Part shown: in pieces, positions 42,150 through 51,881 of the stretch
Position numbering within the stretch: the first letter of the stretch is position 1
Layout of the letters: every line of letters starts with the position of its first letter
From: Deltaproteobacteria bacterium
Lineage (GTDB): Bacteria; Desulfobacterota; Desulfomonilia; UBA1062
Assembly (NCBI GenBank): GCA_018434685.1
Contig: JAHDOV010000019.1
Span: forward strand, 1 to 64,000
Length of the DNA stretch: 64,000 nucleotides
Direction: 5' to 3'
The notes under the pieces: generated by a model
The model's input: the letters and a program-made list of their open reading frames with translations, nothing else
What the model was told of the DNA's origin: nothing
Databases searched by the model: none
Made by a program: the position numbers and the translations under genes

Positions 42150-43070
42150 TCATGCCCGCGGGATGTGTGCTGACTGCCGGTGTACGACAAATCGCCACAA
42201 CTGGGAGATGAGCATGCCCAGGAGCATGAGGCTGCATCCGAGAAGTTCCCGGGCAGAGAGGATCTCATCCAGGAGAAGCCTTCCGCCCACAGCGGCAAAG
42301 ACCGCTTCCAGACTCAGGATGATTGCTGCGTGGGCCGGGTGCGCATTCTTCTGCGCGATCACCTGGAGGGTATAGGCGATACCCACGGATAATATACCGC
42401 CATACAGGATGGGTATGGCTGCCAGGAGCAGGTTATCCATGGTATTGTGCTCGAACAGGGCGGCTGTTACGAGGCTGAGGACCGAGCATGCCGCATACTG
42501 CAGGAAGGCCAGCTTGAACGAATCCAGCTTCGGCGAGAGCCAGCCGATGATGTGGACGTGTCCTGCCCAGAAGAACGCGCCGATCAGGACCAGGAGGTCG
42601 CCGAAGGCAATGGTGAACTGATCGGTCACACTGAGCAGATAGAGCCCTGCCGCAGCGAGGACTGCCCCGGTCCAGGTGCCCGCATTGGTCCGGTGTCGAA
42701 GAAAGATGCCCAGGATTGGCACGATGACGACGTACAGGCCGGTGATGAAACCGGCATTGCCGGCTGTGGTATATACCAGGCCGACCTGCTGGAGCGATGC
42801 CCCTGAAAAGAGCACGATTCCTGCGAGAAGCCCTCCCAGGATACCGAGCCTCCTGTTCCCGCGCTTGCCCTGAGCAGGATGGCTGGTGGTGCGCATCCCG
42901 TTTCTGAGGAGAAAGGGGAGGAGCACGAGGCACCCCATGGCAAAGCGCACGCCGTTAAAGATAAACGGGCCGACATAGTCCATTCCTACCCGCTGCGCCA
43001 CAAAGGCGAACCCCCAGATGATCGCAGTGGTGAGCAGCAGGGCATCCGATTTCACGGTTGATGTGTCCAT
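42150..43070 (-). CDS. EamA/DMT-superfamily transporter
   Basis: This 306-residue protein has ten predicted membrane helices in two EamA repeats (LLTTAIIWGFAFVAQRVGMD; later DLLVLIGAFFWAGHVHIIGW). The family exports amino acids and other metabolites; the substrate is not predictable. ATG at 43070 is chosen since the longer frame adds a non-family N terminus. Confidence 0.87.
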   Translation of the reverse strand: MDTSTVKSDALLLTTAIIWGFAFVAQRVGMDYVGPFIFNGVRFAMGCLVLLPFLLRNGMRTTSHPAQGKRGNRRLGILGGLLAGIVLFSGASLQQVGLVYTTAGNAGFITGLYVVIVPILGIFLRHRTNAGTWTGAVLAAAGLYLLSVTDQFTIAFGDLLVLIGAFFWAGHVHIIGWLSPKLDSFKLAFLQYAACSVLSLVTAALFEHNTMDNLLLAAIPILYGGILSVGIAYTLQVIAQKNAHPAHAAIILSLEAVFAAVGGRLLLDEILSARELLGCSLMLLGMLISQLWRFVVHRQSAHIPRA

Positions 43071-43309
43071 ACGGTTCCTGTTCTGTAGTGGTCTGTCCCG
43101 GTGAATGGAATCGTACCCGCACACCTCTGACCGGAACGGATATCCTTTCCTAGCGAATACAGAGGAAAAAGGAAACAGGTTTGTTGTTTCTTCCGGAGAG
43201 GCGGGTCGAAACTCCTGCACCGGGCGGCGGGTGGGGATAAGTTGATCCGGCATGCCCTGTGCAGCCTCTACTCTCATCGGATATCCGCGCAGTGTCCGGG
43301 GGCCGGTGC

Positions 43310-43456
43310 ATGTGCGACAGCTCCATGGTTCGCGGTCTCCTTGACTTGCAGGAACTGGCCCTTATGTTTATTTCCTATCGGTTCACGGTCGAGAGTTTCA
43401 CCGAGCACGGTCTCCATGACAGCGCGTGGCTGAATATCAAACGAGAAAGAAGATAG
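43310..43456 (+). CDS. Possible 48-residue protein before the acyl-CoA dehydrogenase
   Basis: A short frame starting MCDSSMVRGLLDLQELALMF ends 16 bases before the acyl-CoA dehydrogenase start. The ribosome site is weak and no family is recognised. The rest of the 402-base divergent region to the DMT transporter shows no clear promoter. Treat as uncertain. Confidence 0.3.
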   Translation: MCDSSMVRGLLDLQELALMFISYRFTVESFTEHGLHDSAWLNIKRERR

Positions 43457-43472
43457 TCTCTGGGAGGGAGAG

Positions 43473-44819
43473 ATGCTGGATTTTTCTCTTACGCAGGAGC
43501 AGCTCGAGCTGCAGGAAAAGGTTCGTTCTTTCACCCGCAGGGAGATCCTGCCGGTTGCCTGGTACTATGACGAGCTCGACCGGATCCCCCTGTTCATTCT
43601 GCGCAGGGCCTTCGAAGAGGGCATCATGAATTCCGACATCCCCGAGAAATACGGCGGAAAGGGGTACGGTCTGGTGGAAGGCGCGCTTGCGGTGGAGGAG
43701 ATCGCTGCCGGCTGTGCCGGTCTGGCGACCTCCGTCTTTGACAACTCCCTGGGGATGGCGCCGATCCTGCTCTCGAACCGGGAGCACATCAGGCAGCGCT
43801 ACCTGGGCGAACTGGCAGGAGAGTTCAAGCTGATGTGCTTTGGGACATCGGAGCCCACCATGGGATCGGATGTGGCAGGCATGCGGTGCCTGGCAACCAG
43901 GGACGGCGAAGACTATCTCCTGAGCGGCACGAAATACTGGATAACCAACGGGGGTATTGCCGACTACATGACCGTGTTTGCCACAATAGACCCCAAGCTG
44001 CAGCACGGCGGAATCTGTGCCTTTGTCGTGGAACTGGACTGGAACGGTGTAACCGTCGGGAAGACGATCCCCAAGATGGGCCAGCGGTGCTCGAATACCG
44101 CCGGTATCCACTTCGAGAACACCCGGGTGCCAAAAGAAAATGTGCTGGCAGAACCGGGTGAGGGATTCGTGCTCGCCATAAAGACCTTCGACAGGACCAG
44201 GCCCATAATCGGCTCGTTCGGGGTCGGGGCTGCGCGCTCCGCGCTGGAATTTGCCCTGGACTATGCCAGGAGGCGCCGCACCTTCGGCTCTCCGCTGGCA
44301 AACTACCAGTCCATCCAGTTCAAGCTGGCAGAGATGTTCATGAAGGTAGAGACGGCACGGCTCCTCACCTGGAAGGCCGCAGCCGAGGTGGACCGGGGCA
44401 CGGTCACGAACGTGACGGCGTCCATTGCAAAGCTCTATGCAACAGAGGCGGCCTTCGAGGTGGTAAGTGATGCCCTGCAGATCTTTGCCGGTTACGGCTA
44501 CACGAAGATGTACCCCATTGAAAAGCTCTTCCGGGATATCCGGCTGTTGAGGATATACGAGGGGACATCGGAAATACAGCACCTGATCCTTGCCGGCCAT
44601 CTCTTCGGCCAGTACAGGCCCGTCATGCCCTCCCTCGATGAGGTGCCGGTGATGAGCTGGGAGGGTCAGGCCGGTGAATTCGAGGAAACGGCAGGCGACA
44701 AGACAGCCTGGCGGTGTCCCATGTGCGGGTATGTTCACCAGGGCGATGAGCCTCCGGATGCCTGCCCGTACTGCTTTGTGCCGGGCACGGCCTTCAAGAA
44801 GGTGTGGCCCAGGGGATAG
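43473..44819 (+). CDS. Acyl-CoA dehydrogenase with C-terminal rubredoxin domain
   Basis: This 448-residue protein has a full acyl-CoA dehydrogenase (LMCFGTSEPTMGSDVAG, TKYWITNGGIADYMTVFA, and the C-terminal FAGYGYTKMYPIEKLFRDIR with IYEGTSEIQHL containing the catalytic Glu). About 35 extra residues form a rubredoxin-type iron site, CPMCGYVHQGDEPPDACPYC. The fused rubredoxin would accept electrons from the flavin directly instead of ETF, or pass them in reverse. The ATG follows GGGAGGGAG. Confidence 0.92.
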   Translation: MLDFSLTQEQLELQEKVRSFTRREILPVAWYYDELDRIPLFILRRAFEEGIMNSDIPEKYGGKGYGLVEGALAVEEIAAGCAGLATSVFDNSLGMAPILLSNREHIRQRYLGELAGEFKLMCFGTSEPTMGSDVAGMRCLATRDGEDYLLSGTKYWITNGGIADYMTVFATIDPKLQHGGICAFVVELDWNGVTVGKTIPKMGQRCSNTAGIHFENTRVPKENVLAEPGEGFVLAIKTFDRTRPIIGSFGVGAARSALEFALDYARRRRTFGSPLANYQSIQFKLAEMFMKVETARLLTWKAAAEVDRGTVTNVTASIAKLYATEAAFEVVSDALQIFAGYGYTKMYPIEKLFRDIRLLRIYEGTSEIQHLILAGHLFGQYRPVMPSLDEVPVMSWEGQAGEFEETAGDKTAWRCPMCGYVHQGDEPPDACPYCFVPGTAFKKVWPRG

Positions 44820-44899
44820 ATACACGTCATGTGCCTGCCCCGGCTGTGCAGACAGGGGCAGGCGAGTCGATAACGAAAGCAAGGGGAGGTTGATAAGCG

Positions 44900-45118
44900 G
44901 TGGAACAGGTATACAAGAATGTGGAATTGACGGGATCCTCCAAGGAGAGCATGGAAAAGGCCATTGAGAATGCCATTGAACGCGCGGCAAAGACCATCCG
45001 GCACATGCGCTGGTTCGAGGTTCTGGAAACTCGCGGATTCATCGAGGACGGAAAAGTGGCCTACTATCAGGTAACCATCAAGATCGGCTTTACCGTGGAT
45101 AATCCGGATGTCGCCTGA
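44900..45118 (+). CDS. Dodecin flavin-binding protein
   Basis: This 72-residue dodecin ([48 protein letters not shown]) forms a 12-mer that stores or buffers flavins. The start is a GTG at 44900 after GGGGAGG. It follows the flavin-dependent acyl-CoA dehydrogenase and may be cotranscribed. Confidence 0.92.
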   Translation: MEQVYKNVELTGSSKESMEKAIENAIERAAKTIRHMRWFEVLETRGFIEDGKVAYYQVTIKIGFTVDNPDVA

Positions 45119-45353
45119 TCACCCGGTGTAGGAGTTCGCTATTGTTCTCATAGAGATTGTCGAGCATGGCCCTGGCAGGGGTGCAGTATTTTTTGTTGTA
45201 GAGTCCGATGGCGCTGTTGTACTGCGCAAAGAAGTCGTCCACCCATACCGGGCTGTGGCAATTCAGGCAGACCGAGTTCATCGAAAAGACAGGCCCCATT
45301 GTGTCATCCTGTGACAGCGATACCCTTGTGCCGGTTCTCGAGAGCCTGCGCAT
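45090..45353 (-). pseudogene. Multiheme cytochrome c (HAO-like) C-terminal-side fragment
   Basis: The minus-strand frame reads MRRLSRTGTRVSLSQ, then VCLNCHSPVWVDDFFAQYNS and LYNKKYCTPARAML. CLNCH is a c-type heme site, and the sequence after it resembles hydroxylamine-oxidoreductase-like octaheme cytochromes. Only one heme motif remains of an expected eight, there is no signal peptide, and the tail overlaps the dodecin stop. It is best read as a gene relic. Confidence 0.55.
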
Positions 45354-45470
45354 GACCTGAAGCGGTTTGATCGATGTGATTGCAATGAACCGGCTTCGCG
45401 GCAGAGAGGCACAACAACTCGTAAATAGATGATATTTTGGAAAGACAGCAGGTTCAGTCAAAAACAGGAC

Positions 45471-45625
45471 AAAAAAAATGCCAGAAGTAAGCTTGGGTTG
45501 TAAGAGCATAGATTCGGAGGGCTATGCTCTCCCTTCTGGCACAAAAAGGAGGGCTCTCTTGAAGAGAGTTGAACGCTTTCTAAGCAAATATCCTGCTGTT
45601 GTATATCAGCAGGGCGCTGAAAATC
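45471..45625 (-). ncRNA. Structured repeat RNA, copy 1
   Basis: Minus-strand RNA element of about 155 nt. From its 5' end it has the conserved block CUGAUAUAC, a hairpin CUCUC-UUCAA-GAGAG, the single-stranded motif CCCUCCUUUUU, and a long terminal stem UGCCAGAAG/CUUCUGGCA (45533-45541 with 45479-45487) enclosing GAGCAUAG/CUAUGCUC. The terminal stem is followed by eight U residues (45471-45478), an intrinsic terminator. Two more copies lie at 46.8 and 60.4 kb. The surrounding 930-base region otherwise holds only the cytochrome fragment. Confidence 0.65.
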
Positions 45626-46049
45626 ATGTAGATGAAAGTTACGCAAACTGTAAGAACCTGTCTTATCCCGATCACATCCGGTAGACCGCCGGACGAGCCA
45701 GGAGACGCGGATAGATATGAATCACCTGATGGGAAAATCGAGGAGGAAGGGGTCAAACCGTTGTGGTTCTGTGTTAGTGGCACAGGGCCTTCAGTCCATG
45801 GTGCGCACATCATGACAACGGGGTCAGTCCCTTGCGGGAGATGGTCTTCTCGAGTATATAATGTACAATATGACTAGACACGGATGTATCATTTCCGGGT
45901 CGAGGGATTTGACAGGGGTGTGGGAACATCCTGGTTTCTGCATGCCCACTCGATCCGGTGATCCATTGATTCAAGTTCCACGCCCGATACCGGGGTGAGC
46001 CGGTGAAGGATAGACTCGGAGCAGGGGAATATCGTAAAGGAGGGTTGCT

Positions 46050-46733
46050 ATGAAAGACATGACCCGGAGAGAATTCATCTCTAAAGCCTCAAGGATTTCA
46101 GGGATGAGCCTTGGTATGTTTGTGGCCGGGAGTGGTATGCCGCTGCCTGCAACCCTCCGGGCAGTGCAGGTTGGATTTCCTGAAAAGAGCTGGGAGGGAA
46201 GAGGTTCGGGTGCTGGGAGGACTCTCGTGGCATACGACAGCAAATGCGGAACAACGGGTGAGATTGCAGTGCGCATGGGCGAGGTCATAGCGCAATCCGG
46301 AGCGGCAGTAGATGTTCTGAAGGTTCAAAACGTGAGCGACCTGAGTCAATACCGGGCGGTAATCGTGGGCAGTGCAGTGCACGGGGGGAAATGGCTTTCC
46401 GGGGCCATGGAGTTTGTGGCGTACAATCAGGAGACCCTGTGCACTGTTCCGGTTGCATATTTTCTGGCCTGCTACACCATGCGCGATCCAACCAGCGAGA
46501 ATCGCCGCTTGGCCATGGAATATATGCAGCCTACCCTCGAAGCGGCTCCGTCGGTGGAACCTGTTGCCACAGGGCTGTTTGCCGGGGTTGTGGATTACAG
46601 CAGGCTCTCCTTCCTCACCAGCAAGATCCTCCAGGTTCGAGGCGTAAAAGAAGGGGACTTCAGGGACTGGGGTGCGATTATGGCTTGGGCAGGGTGGATG
46701 CATACCCTGCTCGGGATCAAAGGCGGCGTGTGA
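46050..46733 (+). CDS. Tat-exported flavodoxin-domain protein
   Basis: This 227-residue protein begins MKDMTRREFISKASRISGMS, a twin-arginine signal, followed by a flavodoxin domain of the HemG type (TLVAYDSKCGTTGEIAVRMG, VIVGSAVHGGKWLSGAMEFV). The Tat signal implies folded export with FMN bound, which is unusual for flavodoxins. The electron partner is unknown. The ribosome site AAAGGAGG precedes the ATG. Confidence 0.87.
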   Translation: MKDMTRREFISKASRISGMSLGMFVAGSGMPLPATLRAVQVGFPEKSWEGRGSGAGRTLVAYDSKCGTTGEIAVRMGEVIAQSGAAVDVLKVQNVSDLSQYRAVIVGSAVHGGKWLSGAMEFVAYNQETLCTVPVAYFLACYTMRDPTSENRRLAMEYMQPTLEAAPSVEPVATGLFAGVVDYSRLSFLTSKILQVRGVKEGDFRDWGAIMAWAGWMHTLLGIKGGV

Positions 46734-46773
46734 TCCTCACGGAAATTTTTCTGCCACGGGCGGTAGAGAAGGC

Positions 46774-46932
46774 AAAAAAAGTGCCAGAAGAAATCTTGGG
46801 GATAACGGAGCATAGGGTCAGAAAGCTACGCTCCTTCTTCTGGCATATAAAGGAGGGCTCTCTTGAAGAGAGTTTCCTAATATAACCAGATATACAAGTT
46901 CGTGTGTATCGGATGGGTGCTGAAACATGTGT
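46774..46932 (-). ncRNA. Structured repeat RNA, copy 2
   Basis: Same element as at 45471, about 159 nt on the minus strand. Conserved are GAUACAC, hairpin CUCUC-UUCAA-GAGAG, CCCUCCUUUA, the outer stem UGCCAGAAG/CUUCUGGCA and a run of seven U. In the inner stem GAGCGUAG pairs with CUAUGCUC through a G-U wobble that exists only if the minus strand is transcribed; on the plus strand it would be an A-C mismatch. It converges on the flavodoxin gene. Confidence 0.65.
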
Positions 46933-47119
46933 AGTCTGACTGGGCGAATCATATGGTTGTTTGTCTGACTGGCCGGTTCCCCTCTCTGGCAGGATATCCG
47001 GGCAGTGCTCATGACCGGCGTTATTGACAAGAAGGCAAAAGCCTTTATCTTTAATAGAATAGATGCTCTATCGTTGCAGTGGAGCATCCGTATTCCACAG
47101 AAAACGAGAGGAGGAGCCC

Positions 47120-48376
47120 ATGCCGCACTTTGACACCGCGCTTCGGGGGTATACATCCAAACGGATCGAGGAGGTCGAATCGGCCGATATTCTCATCGGC
47201 ATCCCGTGCTACAACAACGAGACCTCCATAGAGCACGTGATCCAGATGGTGACCCACGGGCTCAACAATCATTATAAGGACAGGCGCAGCGTAATCCTTA
47301 TTGCCGACGGGGGCTCCACGGACGACACCCGCGAGGTGGCAAAGGAGTTTCAGATCAAGCCCTGGCAGGAAAAGATCGTTTCCATCTACCGGGGGGCCGG
47401 GGGAAAGGGCACGGCTCTCCGCTCGGTATTCGAGGCAGCCCAGAGGCTGCATGTCAAGGTGTGTGCCGTTGTGGACTCTGACCTCCGCAGTATCACCTCC
47501 GACTGGGTCAAGTACCTCCTGGATCCTGTCTTGGAAAAGGGCTACCAGTATGTCTCTCCGGTCTACATGCGCCACAAGTACGACGGAACCATTACCAACA
47601 ATATCGTCTACAACCTGACCAGGGCGCTCTATGGCAAGAGAATCCGCCAGCCCATAGGCGGTGATTTTGCCTTCTCTGCCGAGGTGGCAAAGTTCTATGT
47701 GGATCAGGACGTGTGGGAAACCGATGTCGCCCGGTTCGGCATCGACATCTGGATGAGCACCTCTGCAATCACCAACAATTTCAAGATCTGCCAGGCAAAC
47801 CTCGGGGTGAAGGTGCATGACGTGAAGGATCCCTCGGCGCATCTCGGCCCCATGTTCCGCCAGGTCCTGTGGACCCTGTTCTATCTCATGGAGGTGTACG
47901 AGGGGTACTGGAAGGGTGTCGATGGCAGTACCCCGGTGGAAACCTTCGGTGTTGAAGGGTATGCCGAGCCCGAACCCGTTCGGGTGAATCTCGATGCCCT
48001 GGTCGAGAATTTCAAGATCGGCTACCAGCATTTCGGGGTCTTGTGGAAGAAGATATTCTCGGAATCCTGTTTCGTGGAGCTGGAAAGGGCGGCAAGCCTC
48101 GAATCGGCAAAATTCATATTCCCCATGGAGAGCTGGGTGTGTATTCTCTATGAGCTGGCGGCAACGTATCATGCCTGGTCCAAAGACCGGTACAAACTCA
48201 TCGAACTCGTGGCACCCCTGTATTACGGCCGGGTGGGTTCGTTCGTCAATGAAACCAAGGACATGAACTCGGCCCAGGCAGAGGATCTGGTTGAGGAACA
48301 GGCGCAGTATTTCGAGGAGCAGAAGGGTTTTCTGCGGAAGGTGTGGGCAGAGAAGGGGAAGAATTCCGCAAGCTGA
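47120..48376 (+). CDS. Family 2-like glycosyltransferase
   Basis: This 418-residue GT-A glycosyltransferase has the nucleotide-sugar site ILIGIPCYNNETSIEHVI, VILIADGGSTDDTREVA, and the metal motif VVDSDLRSITSDWV. The overall form resembles mannosylglycerate or glucosyl-3-phosphoglycerate synthase-like enzymes that make compatible solutes, but acceptor specificity cannot be read. ATG at 47120 is fixed by GAGGAGG. Confidence 0.85.
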   Translation: MPHFDTALRGYTSKRIEEVESADILIGIPCYNNETSIEHVIQMVTHGLNNHYKDRRSVILIADGGSTDDTREVAKEFQIKPWQEKIVSIYRGAGGKGTALRSVFEAAQRLHVKVCAVVDSDLRSITSDWVKYLLDPVLEKGYQYVSPVYMRHKYDGTITNNIVYNLTRALYGKRIRQPIGGDFAFSAEVAKFYVDQDVWETDVARFGIDIWMSTSAITNNFKICQANLGVKVHDVKDPSAHLGPMFRQVLWTLFYLMEVYEGYWKGVDGSTPVETFGVEGYAEPEPVRVNLDALVENFKIGYQHFGVLWKKIFSESCFVELERAASLESAKFIFPMESWVCILYELAATYHAWSKDRYKLIELVAPLYYGRVGSFVNETKDMNSAQAEDLVEEQAQYFEEQKGFLRKVWAEKGKNSAS

Positions 48377-48431
48377 TCGCGTGCCGCCGGACCCAATCAG
48401 CCTGGCGGATCGTTATCTGCCCAGGCCCGGT

Positions 48432-50309
48432 TCAGAACTCGCGCAGGGATTCCGAGATGCCGGTGTGGATGTCATACCAGAATCTCAGTGCTGCCTCGAG
48501 CTTGTCTTTCTCGAAGAGCCCCAGCCATTTTATGAGGTCGTCATCCCGGATTCCCTCGACCTCATGTTTTCTCCTGAGAAAGGTATGGACAAAATCGATA
48601 TTCCTTTCGGATTCCCAGAAGATCGACGAGTTGCGGCTGGTGATGCGGCTGGCGGTTATCGCGGCGTTTTCCTTAAATGCCTGTTTCAACCCGTAGAGCG
48701 AATCCATGATCTCCGGCAGCATCTCCTCGGCCCAGCCGCGGTGAAAACGGCACATGCCGAGGTTGTCCATCATGAGCTCCTTGATGAATCTCTGGGCATT
48801 TCTTCTCCCCAGCTCCCTCGGGGGGAGGTACTCCTGTCCGTAGTGCATGTAGTATTTCCCCATGATCGCCATGGGAGAGAGCACCCCGGGCGTCCAGTAC
48901 TGGTTCGGGACCATCCAGCCCCTGCGGGCAAAGGCGGAATACACGAACCGGTCGAGCACCTGTTTGCCCTTGTCCCGGGAGAGCCGGCGGGCAGCCTTGC
49001 GTGCCCCTTCGCCAAGGTCTAAGATGCCGCGTTTCGCGATAATGGAATCGAGCAGGTTCACGCCGATAGCGGCATTGTGCTCCGAGTCTGCAACCACGCT
49101 GAATCCTTGGGCTGAGAATGCCGGCTCGGCCTCGGGAATACCGAGCTCTTCGGCGGTGAGGAGCCTTTCGGAGAGGCATTCCATGAGCCAGGACAGGACA
49201 CCGCCAGCGGATATGGCATCGAAGCCGTACCTGTCGGCCTGGTGGTTCAGCTTCTCCGCGGCACGCTGGTCAAAGATGCCGCACAGGGGCCCCATGGTCT
49301 GGTAGGGTTCATAGTCTTTCTTGTACTCGCCGTGCATCTTCTTGCACAGTGCTGCACACGGCTCGCCGCAGGTGCGCTGCTGCCTGGTCTCGATGGTCTC
49401 CTCGTTGAACTGCCTGAGGTAGTGATCGAGGATGAACGAGGAGTGAAGCTCCTTCCTGTCGTTTTCGTCCATATAGATGCTCCGGTAGTTGAACGAGAGC
49501 ATGCTGCCGCCCAGGGTGGTGAAATTCACGCCGAAGGTGCCCCCGGTCTTGAAATTCGGTTCGAAGCGGTATTTGGTCGTAGCCTCCAGATCCTTTGCCG
49601 CGAGCTTCTGGTGGTATTTGTTTTCGAACCACTGGTCCGCGACCGTCCGGTCGCGGAAGTCCTCGTCAATGAAGGTGCCCCCGTAGATCACGCCGGCTAT
49701 CCCGTGTTCCCGGAGCATCTTCGAGCCCAGGCCGCCCCTGCCTGCCCACGTGTCCACATAGCTGACCTTTCCCTTGGCTACGGGAGCGGAACAGACCGCG
49801 CCGAAATCGGTAACGAGGGCCGCTGGCCCGGCAGCGAGAATGCGGGGATCATCTTCATACCGGTGGCCGAGGTTCCCCAGGCAGTAATCCATCATCGAAT
49901 AGACTCCGCCCCTGCCCTCGTTCCAGATCCGGGTCAGATCGACGGGATGGAGTTCCACCTGGATTTCTTCCCCGTGGGTCCTGTTGAGGTAGAGTATGGA
50001 GGGCACGTGCGAACGGTTCAGGATGGAGAGCATATTTATCCCGAGATTGTCGAAGACCAGGCCTGCTCCTCCCATGGATGAAATGAAGAATCCCCCCCAG
50101 CAGGGGGAAAAGCCGGTCAGGATGAGGCGGTTCGAGCCGGGGAAGATGGACCCGGCGAGGAGCCCGGTGGCGATATTGAGGCTGTTATACCGGCCCGCCA
50201 GGTGGAGCCCCAGATCGACCGGGCCGAAGAAATCGCCCACCGGGAAATGCCCGGTGCGGTAAAAACCGGTGCCTGCATCGACGAAAAGAACTTTCTGGTC
50301 TGCGTGCAT
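48432..50309 (-). CDS. AOR-family tungsten oxidoreductase, second copy
   Basis: This 625-residue AOR-family enzyme has N-terminal AGRYNSLNIATGLLAGSIFP, WAGRGGLGSKML near residue 190, cluster cysteines RTCGEPCAALCKKM (near 325) and a late Cys in NLGMCRFHRGW. Spacing C-x3-C-x3-C differs from the aorB product, placing it in another AOR subfamily of unknown substrate. It stands alone, without ferredoxin or FAD genes, so it may use a free ferredoxin. Confidence 0.88.
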   Translation of the reverse strand: MHADQKVLFVDAGTGFYRTGHFPVGDFFGPVDLGLHLAGRYNSLNIATGLLAGSIFPGSNRLILTGFSPCWGGFFISSMGGAGLVFDNLGINMLSILNRSHVPSILYLNRTHGEEIQVELHPVDLTRIWNEGRGGVYSMMDYCLGNLGHRYEDDPRILAAGPAALVTDFGAVCSAPVAKGKVSYVDTWAGRGGLGSKMLREHGIAGVIYGGTFIDEDFRDRTVADQWFENKYHQKLAAKDLEATTKYRFEPNFKTGGTFGVNFTTLGGSMLSFNYRSIYMDENDRKELHSSFILDHYLRQFNEETIETRQQRTCGEPCAALCKKMHGEYKKDYEPYQTMGPLCGIFDQRAAEKLNHQADRYGFDAISAGGVLSWLMECLSERLLTAEELGIPEAEPAFSAQGFSVVADSEHNAAIGVNLLDSIIAKRGILDLGEGARKAARRLSRDKGKQVLDRFVYSAFARRGWMVPNQYWTPGVLSPMAIMGKYYMHYGQEYLPPRELGRRNAQRFIKELMMDNLGMCRFHRGWAEEMLPEIMDSLYGLKQAFKENAAITASRITSRNSSIFWESERNIDFVHTFLRRKHEVEGIRDDDLIKWLGLFEKDKLEAALRFWYDIHTGISESLREF

Positions 50310-50739
50310 ACGTTCATCCCCCCTTTTGTGTACCCCGCGATTATCGTACCTTCCGTGCCCGGATGTGTTCAGCCCGGGGGCTGTCCCTCTACGGGCAGCA
50401 CTGTGTCTAAGATAAGGCCTGCTCTCTTCGATGCAAGAGTTGTTCAGTCCCGGTGCCCCTCAGAGCTGAATCATCCTTGCCGGAAAAAAGATATCTCCGC
50501 AGCAGGGTATCCCCGCACCTGGCGTCATGATCGGAAGCAGGGGTCCGTCATGTGGGGCCGGCGATTTTTTTTCATGTCCCCCTTACTTGCGGGACCCTCT
50601 TTTTGTTATAATGATCTGCAGGGGGAGGCGTTGACCCGGGGAACCGGTCACACCGGTGCAGGGAGTCGGCCTTGAGGGCATTGATGCGGGCACGGGTGAG
50701 GCAGTGCCGGAAGGTCCCCCACAAAGGCAGGAGTTCTCT
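50310..50739. other. Divergent region upstream of the DnaJ-like gene
   Basis: This 430-base spacer contains a plus-strand promoter candidate, TTACTT and TATAAT (50607-50612) 18 bases apart, about 128 bases before the DnaJ-like start. No heat-shock CIRCE-type inverted repeat is visible. The remainder shows nothing recognisable. Confidence 0.5.
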
Positions 50740-51870
50740 ATGGCACAGGATTATTACGAGGTGCTGGGCGTCTCTCGGGACGCTACCCAGAAAGATATCA
50801 AGGCTGCGTACCGGAAGCTTTCCCGGAAATGGCACCCGGACATCAACCCGGGCAACAGGGAGGCCGAGGAAAAATTCAAGGAGCTCAGCAATGCCCATGA
50901 ATGCCTCCGCGACGAGAAGATGCGCAAGCTCTATGACGAATTCGGCGAGGACGGCCTGAAAACCGGCTTCGATGCCGACGCCGAGCGCCAGTACCGCCAG
51001 TGGTCTTCCACCCGGCAGGCAGGACCCCAGGACCGGGCGCAGGGCTATGGCCGTTATCACAGCTATGACGATATCTTTGATCTTTTCGGCTCTGATTATG
51101 CCCAGGGCGATGCTTCCCCGCAGAGGGCCGCACAGGGAAGAGACATCGAGTATGACATGAACATAGACCTGGTCTCTTCACTCAAGGGGTTCGAGACCGA
51201 GATCACCATGCAGAGGATGAAGGGGTGTGCGGATTGCAAAGGCACCGGGACAGATCCATGTTCAGACTTCACCACGTGCAGGGTGTGCGGCGGATCGGGC
51301 CGTCTGGATGTGGCAAAAGGGCCCATGGAATTTACCAAGAGATGTCCGAACTGCCGGGGTGACGGCAAGACCGGGGCCCGGTGCAGGACATGCGGCGGGA
51401 CCGGACAGGTGCCCGGCACACACAAGATCCGGGTTGTCATTCCTGCTGGCGTCAGGGACGGGTCACGGGTTCGTGTCGCCGGCAAGGGGGAGGCAGGGGG
51501 CACGGCAAGGCAGGCCGGAGATCTCTACCTGAGAATCCATGTCGAGCCGCACCCTTTTTTGCAGCGTGTCGACGACAATCTCTTAATGGAGGTGCCTGTC
51601 ACTGTCTATGAGGCCGTTGCCGGGGCCACCGTCACCATACCGGTCATAGACGGAAAGATAAATCTCAAGGTCCCTCCAGGGAGCCAGAACGGGCAGGTGC
51701 TGAAACTCAAGGGCAAGGGGGCTCTCAACTCCAGGACGAAAAAGCATGGCGATCTTCTCGTGAAACTCATTGTCAGGGTACCAAAAACAGACGATGCGGA
51801 GATGCTCGAATGCCTCAGAAAAATGGAGGGGGTCTACCGGGAGGATGTCCGGGCGGGTCTCAAGATATAG
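50740..51870 (+). CDS. DnaJ-family co-chaperone
   Basis: This 376-residue type I J protein has a J domain ([23 protein letters not shown] at 32-34), a Gly/acidic linker, a zinc domain with four Cys motifs ([32 protein letters not shown]) and a C-terminal substrate domain. It stimulates DnaK and binds unfolded proteins. The upstream frame is not family-like. It faces a CbpM-type modulator gene, so it may be functionally CbpA-like despite its zinc fingers. Confidence 0.93.
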   Translation: MAQDYYEVLGVSRDATQKDIKAAYRKLSRKWHPDINPGNREAEEKFKELSNAHECLRDEKMRKLYDEFGEDGLKTGFDADAERQYRQWSSTRQAGPQDRAQGYGRYHSYDDIFDLFGSDYAQGDASPQRAAQGRDIEYDMNIDLVSSLKGFETEITMQRMKGCADCKGTGTDPCSDFTTCRVCGGSGRLDVAKGPMEFTKRCPNCRGDGKTGARCRTCGGTGQVPGTHKIRVVIPAGVRDGSRVRVAGKGEAGGTARQAGDLYLRIHVEPHPFLQRVDDNLLMEVPVTVYEAVAGATVTIPVIDGKINLKVPPGSQNGQVLKLKGKGALNSRTKKHGDLLVKLIVRVPKTDDAEMLECLRKMEGVYREDVRAGLKI

Positions 51871-51881
51871 GCTCTGCCGGT

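Noticed and set aside
43437-44990. 517-codon minus-strand frame
   Set aside because: Antisense shadow of the acyl-CoA dehydrogenase-rubredoxin gene; no family motif.
47051-48172. 373-codon minus-strand frame
   Set aside because: Antisense shadow of the glycosyltransferase gene.
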